Source: Candidatus Bathyarchaeota archaeon (GTDB lineage: Archaea; Thermoproteota; Bathyarchaeia; Bathyarchaeales; Bathycorpusculaceae). Taken from it: a stretch of 57,483 nucleotides of DNA. Positions 50,520 through 56,860 of the stretch are shown here, in pieces. The stretch is from positions 1-57,483 of the forward strand of contig JAFGNM010000066.1 in the NCBI GenBank assembly GCA_016927015.1. The letters are read 5' to 3'. Positions within the stretch are counted from its first letter, which is position 1. Each line of letters begins with the position of its first letter. A program made the position numbers and the translations under genes. The notes under the pieces are model-generated. The model made no database searches, had not been told where the DNA came from, and saw nothing but the letters and a program-made list of their open reading frames with translations.

Positions 50520-50989
50520 ATTTGGATTAACGATTTTCCGTAGTTTAGCACCGCGTATTTTTTGCCCTTCTTGATTACCTTGTGCCCTTCCCGCTCTAAC
50601 CGCAGCTTTTGAGCTTCTACGCCGCCTGGATATTTTTCGTTCAAAACGCCGCCTGTCTTTAAGGTGCGCCAGTAAGGTGTGATGTCTTTCTCGCCGTTTT
50701 GTTCTTGCTCTTCTGCGGCGTTGGCTGCGATCCAAGCGAAGATACCTGTGGTCATAGGACAGCCGATTGTGGCTTTATGTTTCTTGGCAAGTGCAGCACG
50801 GATGTCGTTGATTGTGGTGAGTTTCCCTGATGGCACCTGTCTCATTAATTCATCCACTTCGATTGGTGCGGGTATAACGACGGAGCCTGTGCCCCAGCGT
50901 TTGCTCAGTTTATCGGTGATTTTCTCAACCTTTGGAAGTCCTTTGCTGTCGTTCAGCTTTTCAACCCATGTTGTTTTCTTTTTTGGCAT
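50516..50989 (-). CDS. MGMT-family (alkyltransferase-like) DNA-binding protein
   Basis: A 157-residue protein whose central part, VPSGKLTTINDIRAALAKKH and TIGCPMTTGIFAWIAANAA followed by PYWRTLKTGGVLNEKYPGG, resembles the DNA-binding domain of O6-methylguanine methyltransferases and ATL proteins. The usual active-site PCHR is absent, so it is probably not a classical methyltransferase but a lesion-recognition or related protein. ATG 50989 is followed by a Lys-rich N-terminus. Its end overlaps the HAD-kinase gene by 4 bases on the opposite strand. Confidence 0.72.
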   Translation of the reverse strand: MPKKKTTWVEKLNDSKGLPKVEKITDKLSKRWGTGSVVIPAPIEVDELMRQVPSGKLTTINDIRAALAKKHKATIGCPMTTGIFAWIAANAAEEQEQNGEKDITPYWRTLKTGGVLNEKYPGGVEAQKLRLEREGHKVIKKGKKYAVLNYGKSLIQI

Positions 50990-51058
50990 GAACTCGCCTG
51001 TTGTGGAGATTGTAGAAAGTTTTTAATCAATTTTTCTCTTGGAAATGCATCGACCGCA

Positions 51059-51316
51059 TTATTCGTTGGTGTTTCTGGAATTAATCAAATTGAGTTTCTG
51101 CTGATGCGACAGCTTTTTTATTTCTCTTTCGCGTTTCATGGCTTTCGCCCGGGATTCAAAAAGTTCAACGTAAGCAACCTGCTTAGGTTTATGCGTCCTT
51201 GTGTATCGGGCGCCTTTGCCGCTTTCGTGAAGCCTTGTTCGCTCGTCTATGTCTTTGGTGTATCCCGTGTAGAAGCTTCCGTCCCTGCAGAGGAGGATGT
51301 ACACGTAGAAGGGCAT
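51059..51316 (-). CDS. GIY-YIG domain nuclease, 85 aa
   Basis: An 85-residue protein made of one GIY-YIG domain: PFYVYILLCRDGSFYTGYTK with the two aromatic motifs, TRLHESGKGARYTR and YVELFESRAKAMKRERE, with the catalytic arginine and glutamate. This is the UPF0213/YhbQ-type stand-alone nuclease found in archaea and bacteria. The DNA substrate is unknown. It lies on the minus strand with the MGMT-like and PD-(D/E)xK-like genes, a loose group of nucleic-acid proteins. Confidence 0.92.
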   Translation of the reverse strand: MPFYVYILLCRDGSFYTGYTKDIDERTRLHESGKGARYTRTHKPKQVAYVELFESRAKAMKREREIKKLSHQQKLNLINSRNTNE

Positions 51317-51336
51317 GGCGCTAACGCTCCCAGAAG

Positions 51337-52002
51337 TTAAGAGACCGCGTAATCGGAAAGTATGCCTCTGTGTAATGCGCGTTTCATGTAGGCTTCTGGG
51401 TCGATTTCTTGAACTTTCGCGTGGTCAACGTCGATTATGTAGATTTCTTGTATGCGAGCGTTTTGTATGTCTTCTTCGGTGACGGGCGGATTTTGGTAAT
51501 ACTTGTCGCAGAGCTTTTTGATTGCTTCGATTTCTTCAGGCGTTCGTTTTCTCGGCGGCTTGGCTAACGCGCGTGGAAAGGGCAGGATGTAGTGAGGGGG
51601 CATGCCTAGCGCAAATTTTCCAGCGAAACTGCTGTACCTGATTATTTTGCTGGCTAAACGCGCTGATGTATAAGTCAAGGGGGCTAACGCGTGTTCGGGG
51701 GGAATGAAGCCGGTTTCTATCTCCACTATAAGGTTTCCGTAGCCTTTTATGGAGTACAAGTCGCAAGTTAAGAGGTCATTAAGCGGATACTCAAGCTGCA
51801 CCTCGTAACCCTTCAGGATTAGGTATTTAGCGCAAACAAGCTCCATGATGGAATGGTTAATCTTTACAACGTTCTTCCTTTGCAGGTTCACAAGCCAGTC
51901 CTTAAGCATGTTTAGCTTGTTCTCAACCTCTTTCTCCACGTCAAGCGTAAGCCGCGACATTAAAGCAGTTAAATCCTGCTCGAATCTCTCCCTGCTGTTC
52001 AT
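51337..52002 (-). CDS. PD-(D/E)xK-like nuclease-fold protein
   Basis: A 221-residue protein. An N-terminal helical segment is followed by a probable nuclease core: Glu54 in HSIMELVCAKYLILKGYEV, then TCDLYSIKGYGNLIVEIETG, where Asp81 and E-x-E (Glu94, Glu96) match a PD-(D/E)xK site in which the usual Lys is replaced by Glu. The C-terminal third (VTEEDIQNARIQEIYIIDVD) is mixed alpha/beta. It is only 20 bases upstream of the GIY-YIG gene, so the two may be co-expressed. ATG 52002 has AAGGAAA about 8 bases upstream. Catalytic function is inference from the motif. Confidence 0.6.
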   Translation of the reverse strand: MNSRERFEQDLTALMSRLTLDVEKEVENKLNMLKDWLVNLQRKNVVKINHSIMELVCAKYLILKGYEVQLEYPLNDLLTCDLYSIKGYGNLIVEIETGFIPPEHALAPLTYTSARLASKIIRYSSFAGKFALGMPPHYILPFPRALAKPPRKRTPEEIEAIKKLCDKYYQNPPVTEEDIQNARIQEIYIIDVDHAKVQEIDPEAYMKRALHRGILSDYAVS

Positions 52003-52252
52003 CACTCATTTCCTTACCAGTTGATACAGGCGAGTTACTTATTTAAATTTCAGACATTAATGTTTAAACACCATATATAAACCCAGAAACCGCTTAAACC
52101 CATAGCGCGATGGGCACTCAAGCTGCGTCTATGTTTAAATACTGTCCATTATTTTCGGCGCTTGACCGCATATATCGTGCGCTAGTTTCGATGTTTCTGT
52201 CAAAAGGTTGGCTCCTTACAAATGTTCAATTAATGCGCTGTTGTACAAACAA
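52003..52252. other. Intergenic AT-rich stretch
   Basis: About 250 bases between the PD-(D/E)xK-like gene and the next promoter. CATATATAAACC near 52071-52082 and similar AT-rich pieces may be promoters for the minus-strand gene. I see no ORF, tRNA or clear repeat. Confidence 0.4.
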
Positions 52253-52261
52253 CTTTATATG
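52253..52261 (+). promoter_or_regulatory. TATA box CTTTATATG
   Basis: CTTTATATG matches the archaeal TATA consensus and would start a plus-strand transcript near 52283. That transcript would cover two tiny frames, of which the second, at 52336, is listed as a candidate gene. Confidence 0.4.
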
Positions 52262-52335
52262 AAACGGAAGGCTTATTGTATATTTACCAAGTTGGGGAGC
52301 ATGCTGGGACGCATCAGCAAAGAACAGTTGTCACA

Positions 52336-52437
52336 GTGACTGACTGCTTCAAGTTCCTCTCAAGAGATTATTTCAAATGGGAAGAATGGCGGCGTTGGTT
52401 AACAGCTGGCTGGACAATGTTGGGCGTTCGGGCTTAG
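52336..52437 (+). CDS. Mini protein, 33 aa (weak candidate)
   Basis: GTG 52336 opens a 33-codon frame encoding MTDCFKFLSRDYFKWEEWRR and ending MLGVRA, rich in Trp and Phe. A shorter upstream frame at ATG 52301 (12 codons, with GGGGAGC directly before it) ends with a 4-base overlap (GTGA) at this start, as in coupled genes. No homologue is recognised. The frame may be chance. Confidence 0.25.
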   Translation: MTDCFKFLSRDYFKWEEWRRWLTAGWTMLGVRA

Positions 52438-52531
52438 ACTCAGCTTGGTAATAGTTTTTTATGCAGCCTGAAACCAGTTTTCTTTCTTGTGTCCTTTTAA
52501 AATTGCAGCGCACCCGGAGAAGTTGAGAAGG

Positions 52532-52843
52532 CTATTCTGAGGCAAGCAGAAGCAATCCACAAGTGATGTTAGCTACGCCTATGAAGCCCATAGCAGCCAA
52601 AGCGATGAAGCTTGAAGATGAAAACATTTGAACGCCCATGAGCAGCTGCACTGAAAAAAACGTTGACAAGACACCTGAGAACATTAACAGAACAATCAGG
52701 TACTTACGCATTGAAGCCAACACTTCAAAAACCTGAAAGCGCTCACCACGAGTGGTGTCAACAACCAAGTTATCTACGTCAATCGTTGGAGGCTCAGCGT
52801 CAATATAACATTTTTTGCGTTTGCGTCGCATACAAAACAACAT
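52532..52843 (-). CDS. Two-helix mini membrane protein
   Basis: A 103-residue protein with a basic N-terminus (MLFCMRRKRKKCYIDAEPPT) and two membrane helices (about 45-65 and 78-100) ending GVANITCGLLLLASE. ATG 52843 has GAGG about 6 bases upstream and gives a natural gap of 64 bases after the permease; the ORF-track start 52924 would overlap the permease stop. The last helix resembles the end of the permease and of the two mini proteins upstream. Confidence 0.65.
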   Translation of the reverse strand: MLFCMRRKRKKCYIDAEPPTIDVDNLVVDTTRGERFQVFEVLASMRKYLIVLLMFSGVLSTFFSVQLLMGVQMFSSSSFIALAAMGFIGVANITCGLLLLASE

Positions 52844-52907
52844 AGGTGCCTCTGGCTTTAAAGTTTGCCAACCTACGAGTAAGCCCAATTGTAGCTTGCC
52901 AGCTGCC

Positions 52908-54377
52908 CTAACGGTCGGGTGCAAGCAGGTTTAATATTCCAGCCAGAACCTGAATTACGCTGACGAACAGCAGAAAGCAGAAAACTATCGTTACCGTTTC
53001 CTGCGGGACGCCTTGCAGCATGGCGTTTGTTCCAACTAGGTATGCTATGAACGCTACAAAGGCGCCTAAGCCTAAGCTTACTCCTCCGAAAGCGATTCGA
53101 ATGCGGCGGTGTCCCACCATTTTGATGTAGTAAACCAGCAACGCTACGATGCCCAGTTCAAAACCTAGAATCAGCACTGAAGGCTCGATGAACAGCAGTA
53201 GGAACGCTGAAGCAGCTATTCCTGCGATGGGCGTTAAAGGGTACAGCGGCGTTTTAAACGGTCTTTTCAGGTGAGGCGCGGTCTTCCTGAGTTTAATCAC
53301 TGACAGGTTCACGATGGAGAAGCCGATTATGAAGCCGAGGTTAACCGCGTAAACCACAAAGTTCACAAAGCCAGTTGCAGCAAAAATCACCGTGAAAATT
53401 GCGCCGACGATAATTGCAACGTGAGGTGTACAGAAGCGCTTATGAATCTTGCTTAGACCTTTAGGCAAGTAACCGTCTCTGCTCATAGCGTAGAGAACTC
53501 GTGACTGCGCCATTATAGCCTCGTTGGTTGCCGCTAAACCTGCAATCGCCAAGCCTATTGTGATTAAAACGGCTCCGGCAGGCCCTAACGCTTGTTCCGC
53601 GACAAACGCGATCGGCGATGATTGGTGGCTGAGAACGTCTGGGGGAACGATGCCGACGGCAACGGATACAACACTCGTGTATAGCGCAATCAGAACCACC
53701 GCGGACAGCACTATTGCAAGTGGAATGTTTCGCCCAGGGTTTTTCACCTCAGCTTGAGCTGCCGCAACGGCCTCGGCGCCTAGGTACAGTTCGAAAAGGT
53801 AGGCAGTGGCTGCAAAGATTCCAAGTATTCCTATTGAAGAAGACGCTGGCTCCGATGGGGTTCCTTGAACGTAAGACCAGCCGCCTATGACGAATATGCC
53901 CAATATGATAAGGACTATAACGGTTATTATGGTGCCTATAGTGCCGGTTTCTTTCGTGCCTCTGAGGTTGACGATTGCGAATATTATGACCACTATCACT
54001 GCGGTTAGCGGGATGTTGATCTGTGGGAAGAGGTAGGAGACCACGTATGCGAAGCCTATGGCGGATAACGCCGTGTAAAACATGTTGCTGAGCCATTCGA
54101 ACCAGCCTGTGAGGAAGCTGGGGAAGCCGCCGTAAGCCACTTTTGCAAATGTGTACTCGCCCCCAGCTAGCGGAATCGCTGTGCCTAGCTCGGCGTAGCT
54201 GAACATGGTGAAGAGACTTAGGATGCCGCAGATGAACACGATGGGGACGATGGCGTAGCCCGCCATGCCTGCAGCTTCGCCGATTATCACGAAGTTGGCT
54301 GCGCTGAGGGTGCCGCCTATGCCCAGCATTGTTGTGCGTATAAGCCCGAGTTCTCTTTTCAGGTGAGGTTCATCCAT
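52908..54377 (-). CDS. APC-family amino acid/polyamine permease with extra C-terminal helices
   Basis: A 489-residue transporter. It shows the APC signature LGLIRTTMLGIGGTLSAANF, then FTMFSYAELGTAIPLAGGEY and GTKETGTIGTIITVIVLIIL. Helices 1-12 are followed by a two-helix segment beginning RRIRIAFGGVSLGLG and ending VIQVLAGILNLLAPDR. It carries an amino acid or polyamine across the membrane; the substrate is not predictable. Uptake of amino acids fits the fermentation genes in the window. ATG 54377 is preferred over GTG 54386, because GAGAGTGA precedes it. It lies in a row with three mini membrane proteins. Confidence 0.9.
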   Translation of the reverse strand: MDEPHLKRELGLIRTTMLGIGGTLSAANFVIIGEAAGMAGYAIVPIVFICGILSLFTMFSYAELGTAIPLAGGEYTFAKVAYGGFPSFLTGWFEWLSNMFYTALSAIGFAYVVSYLFPQINIPLTAVIVVIIFAIVNLRGTKETGTIGTIITVIVLIILGIFVIGGWSYVQGTPSEPASSSIGILGIFAATAYLFELYLGAEAVAAAQAEVKNPGRNIPLAIVLSAVVLIALYTSVVSVAVGIVPPDVLSHQSSPIAFVAEQALGPAGAVLITIGLAIAGLAATNEAIMAQSRVLYAMSRDGYLPKGLSKIHKRFCTPHVAIIVGAIFTVIFAATGFVNFVVYAVNLGFIIGFSIVNLSVIKLRKTAPHLKRPFKTPLYPLTPIAGIAASAFLLLFIEPSVLILGFELGIVALLVYYIKMVGHRRIRIAFGGVSLGLGAFVAFIAYLVGTNAMLQGVPQETVTIVFCFLLFVSVIQVLAGILNLLAPDR

Positions 54378-54394
54378 GGCGGTCACTCTCGTGT

Positions 54395-54613
54395 TTATGG
54401 TTCATAAAAGAGGAAAAGTCCGCTTATGGCTGATAATAGGCCGAAGATTATGAAGGCCCACAGGTAAAGTCCAATTGCCTCTGCTGAGAAGCCGAAAACA
54501 GTTTGAATGTTGAAGATGTTGTAGAATACGAAGAAGGCGAAAAGCATGATGAACCCGCCTATGGCGGTTTGTGTTACGCCAACTATTTTTGAGAGGATTC
54601 TTTTCGCGTTCAT
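54395..54613 (-). CDS. Two-helix mini membrane protein
   Basis: A 72-residue protein: TQTAIGGFIMLFAFFVFYNI, a short polar loop, then LYLWAFIIFGLLSAISGLFL. It begins 6 bases after the stop of the upstream mini gene and ends 17 bases before the permease start, so it is part of the same operon. The pattern of both helices resembles the last two helices of the permease. The function is unknown; an accessory or stabilising subunit is possible. Confidence 0.7.
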   Translation of the reverse strand: MNAKRILSKIVGVTQTAIGGFIMLFAFFVFYNIFNIQTVFGFSAEAIGLYLWAFIIFGLLSAISGLFLFYEP

Positions 54614-54619
54614 TAATGG

Positions 54620-54829
54620 TCATCTCTTCAGGAGGAGGATTCCTGCGACGAAGTCTAATATGCCAACGGCTAGAAAGATCAATGTTAACACTGATGTGAT
54701 TGCTTGGTCTGCGAAAACGCTTACTTCAATCATGTTTAGTAATATCAGAAAAATTGTTCCTGTTAAGATTAGGCTGGTTACTATAAGGAAACCGCCTATG
54801 GCGACTCTTAGTCTGACGAGTTTCCGCAT
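54620..54829 (-). CDS. Two-helix mini membrane protein, permease C-terminus-like
   Basis: A 69-residue protein starting MRKLVRLRVAIGGFLIV and ending LIFLAVGILDFVAGILLLKR. It closely parallels the permease tail (RIRIAFGG... and FVSVIQVLAGILNLLAPDR), with identical spacing of the basic start and the G-I-L end. ATG 54829 is preferred over GTG 54838 because GAGTGAAC lies upstream. It is the first gene of a four-gene membrane operon. Confidence 0.7.
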   Translation of the reverse strand: MRKLVRLRVAIGGFLIVTSLILTGTIFLILLNMIEVSVFADQAITSVLTLIFLAVGILDFVAGILLLKR

Positions 54830-54992
54830 ACTGTTCACTCAGTTGATTGCAAGAGACGCAAGCTTAAGCGGATAATATTGTGGGCAGCCAATTTAACACA
54901 TTTGCTAGTTACCTGAAAGTTAAATTGTTTGGAGCCTATCTTGGCGGAGTTAAACATCAGAGCTTAGAAACTGGAGACTGACGTGGGTGACT

Positions 54993-55178
54993 TTAGGGTT
55001 TCACGGCTGTTAAAACAAGCCTTGTCGAGTTCACGTCAACTTCTGTGATTTTACAGTTTTTGAATTCTTTTCCCTCGCCTAACACGTTTTTTACAGTGAC
55101 AACGTTGCCTTCAGTTTTAGCGTAGACCACATCTTTGAACAAAGTTTCTCCGTTGAGGATAACATTGAATTCACACAT
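54993..55178 (-). CDS. CooT family small protein
   Basis: A 61-residue protein, MCEFNVILNGETLFKDVVYA followed by VVTVKNVLGEGKEFKNCKIT, with the N-terminal Met-Cys and small beta-barrel pattern of the CooT family. CooT in Rhodospirillum binds nickel through its second-residue cysteine and helps CO dehydrogenase maturation; other members are of unknown role. Cys2 is present. No CO dehydrogenase gene lies in the window, so the function here is open. It appears to be monocistronic. Confidence 0.8.
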   Translation of the reverse strand: MCEFNVILNGETLFKDVVYAKTEGNVVTVKNVLGEGKEFKNCKITEVDVNSTRLVLTAVKP

Positions 55179-55278
55179 TTTGCATTCACAAGTTTGAAAG
55201 GGTTTCTCTCGGTTATAAGCGCTTTGTTCTGAGGGCTTGCGTGATTGTTTGCGGTTTAGCCTAGCTCTGAATGAGGTT

Positions 55279-55929
55279 TCAGGTGATTGCGCTCAAAATG
55301 GCTGGAATCAAAACGCTTACCACTATAATGTACACAATCAGCAGTGCTATGGTTATTAGAAGATTTTTGAGCCAGTTCTTGCTCCATGCCAAGCCAAAAG
55401 GGATTCCGATGGCGAAGCCTATTATGTGGGCGATGTAAGCTACGTTTCCTTCAGTGCCAGAGTACACCGCCAACGCGTTATACATGAAATACAGAATCGC
55501 CACTAGCCCTTGAGGCAAGAAGAGAAGGATTGAGAATTTCAAGGGTTTAATCAGCATGACAATTGCGGCTAGTGTGAATATGGCTGCTGAGGCGCCGATT
55601 AACGGGGTTGCCGCGTCGTAGAATAGTAGGCTTAGAGGAAAAGTTATGATGCCGCCGATGAAGAAGGCGCCTAAAGTCTTTGTGGCTCCCAGTTCTTCTT
55701 CTATGGTGTTGCCGAATATGTAGAGGAAAAGCATGTTGCCGGCTAGGTGCAGGATGTCGGCGTGGAGAAACAGCGAGGTAATCAGAGTCCACGCTTTTCC
55801 GTTGAGGAGGTTATCGCCGCTGAACGCTAGGTACTCAAGGATTACGTCTGGGTTTGAAAGCCAGAAAACAAGAGAAACGAGAATGCATGCGATGATTACA
55901 AAGTTGATTTTTCTCACTTGCTGCTTCAC
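55279..55929 (-). CDS. Rhomboid family intramembrane serine protease
   Basis: A 216-residue membrane protein with six helices. It has FLHADILHLAGNMLFLYIFG in loop 1/helix 2 and the catalytic serine in PLIGASAAIFTLAAI (GxSx). The catalytic histidine is in AHIIGFAIGIPFG. Rhomboids cut membrane proteins within or near the membrane. Length is minimal for the family, typical of archaeal forms. The start is GTG 55929. Confidence 0.93.
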   Translation of the reverse strand: MKQQVRKINFVIIACILVSLVFWLSNPDVILEYLAFSGDNLLNGKAWTLITSLFLHADILHLAGNMLFLYIFGNTIEEELGATKTLGAFFIGGIITFPLSLLFYDAATPLIGASAAIFTLAAIVMLIKPLKFSILLFLPQGLVAILYFMYNALAVYSGTEGNVAYIAHIIGFAIGIPFGLAWSKNWLKNLLITIALLIVYIIVVSVLIPAILSAIT

Positions 55930-56069
55930 CCTGAAGAATCAATTGCGTTTTAGGTTAATGAAAATTATTCTTTGTTTAACGTGGCTTTCCTTTGCTTTGC
56001 TTAGATAAGTAATTATAATTCATGGGTCTTATACGTTTAAAGTTACAATTGGTTTAGCCGTGATTCGAG

Positions 56070-56528
56070 ATGCCTGAGAAAAGCTCTTCGAACGTGGACA
56101 TATTCGGTCTCTTATCGGTCGACAAGGATGAGGCGAAAAAGAAGCAGAGAAAAGAGCTTTTGGCTGCTTCAGGCGTGAAAGAGTTTTTTGAGGAGGGAAA
56201 AATTAGCATTGACAAGCGGACGTGCTGGGGGCTGGAATGCAAACTGTGCATTAAGGCGTGTCCAACCAACGCGTTGTACTGGAAAACTGGCGAAGTTGGA
56301 ATTGTCGAAGACTTATGCGTTTACTGCGGCGCCTGCGTTTTATGCTGCATGGTGGATGACTGCATAGAAGTGGAGAGAAAACGGGAAGACGGCAATGCTG
56401 AACACTTTAGTAAGCCGAAGGAAGTTGTGAAGCTACAGGACAAAATTAACGCGAAAAAACGGTTTCAACGTGTGAATGACGTTTTTCCTACGTGTGAAGC
56501 GTACTGTGAACGGTATAAACATGAGTGA
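56070..56528 (+). CDS. Ferredoxin-like 4Fe-4S protein with unusual cysteine spacing
   Basis: A 152-residue protein. A charged helical N-terminus of about 45 residues is followed by two cluster motifs: CWGLECKLCIKACP (CxxxxCxxCxxxCP) and CVYCGACVLCCMVDDC. Both depart from CxxCxxCxxxCP: the first has a four-residue gap, and the second has an extra Cys and lacks the final CP. A further CEAYC lies near the C-terminus. It is likely an electron-transfer subunit. ATG 56521 of the next frame overlaps its stop (ATGAGTGA), which suggests a coupled partner gene that is now broken. Confidence 0.85.
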   Translation: MPEKSSSNVDIFGLLSVDKDEAKKKQRKELLAASGVKEFFEEGKISIDKRTCWGLECKLCIKACPTNALYWKTGEVGIVEDLCVYCGACVLCCMVDDCIEVERKREDGNAEHFSKPKEVVKLQDKINAKKRFQRVNDVFPTCEAYCERYKHE

Positions 56529-56733
56529 TTTTTACGAGAGGCAGCTTGCTCCTGCTGAGGGGGTTCTCGGCAGAGCGCAAAGGACACCAGCATATTTGGA
56601 TCCTAATAGAGATTCTATGCAGAAACCTATAGGGGGTAGGTCCGTATTGCCTGTTTTCACAGTCAATAGCATGCTGAAAAACCAAGCCCTGCCTATTTGG
56701 CGCCTAATAGCCAATCTATGCAGAAACCTATAG
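56521..56733 (+). pseudogene. Frame coupled to the ferredoxin gene, probably cut short by repeats
   Basis: ATG 56521 overlaps the ferredoxin stop by 8 bases and opens a 70-codon frame beginning MSDFYERQLAPAEGVLGRAQ. From about codon 24 the frame runs into repeat copies C and D and ends inside copy D. The first 23 codons read like a normal protein start; the rest is repeat sequence. The simplest reading is an operon partner truncated by arrival of the repeat. A real small protein is possible. Confidence 0.4.
56591..56637 (+). repeat. Dispersed repeat, short copy C
   Basis: This is the core only: CATATTTGG, GATCC-TAATAG, nine variable bases, GCAGAAACCTATAG and a G-run without the GTCTA end. 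It lacks the hairpin arm seen in copies A and B. It begins 102 bases before copy D, making a tandem pair. Confidence 0.8.
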
Positions 56734-56744
56734 AGGGGGTCTAT
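56692..56744 (+). repeat. Dispersed repeat, short copy D
   Basis: This is the core with AAGCC a few bases upstream as in A and B, TATTTGG-CG-CCTAATAG, GCAGAAACCTATAGAGGGGGTC and TATC. Its 3' side differs from A and B: GCCAATC at 56710 pairs with GATTGGC at 56748, followed by TTTTT, a terminator-like fold that spans the core. Confidence 0.8.
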
Positions 56745-56860
56745 CTGGATTGGCGTTTTTCATAATTAAAAGCTCGGCTTGTCAGGTCTTTCAGGTTAAC
56801 TTGTGTGGTGAATAGGTTAATCTAAAAAGAAAGGGGTGTTTGTTGGAGCAGTTCCTCGAA
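56745..56860. other. Short intergenic stretch after repeat D
   Basis: The T-run after D and AT-rich sequence up to the convergent membrane gene. No further repeat copy or ORF is seen. Confidence 0.5.
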
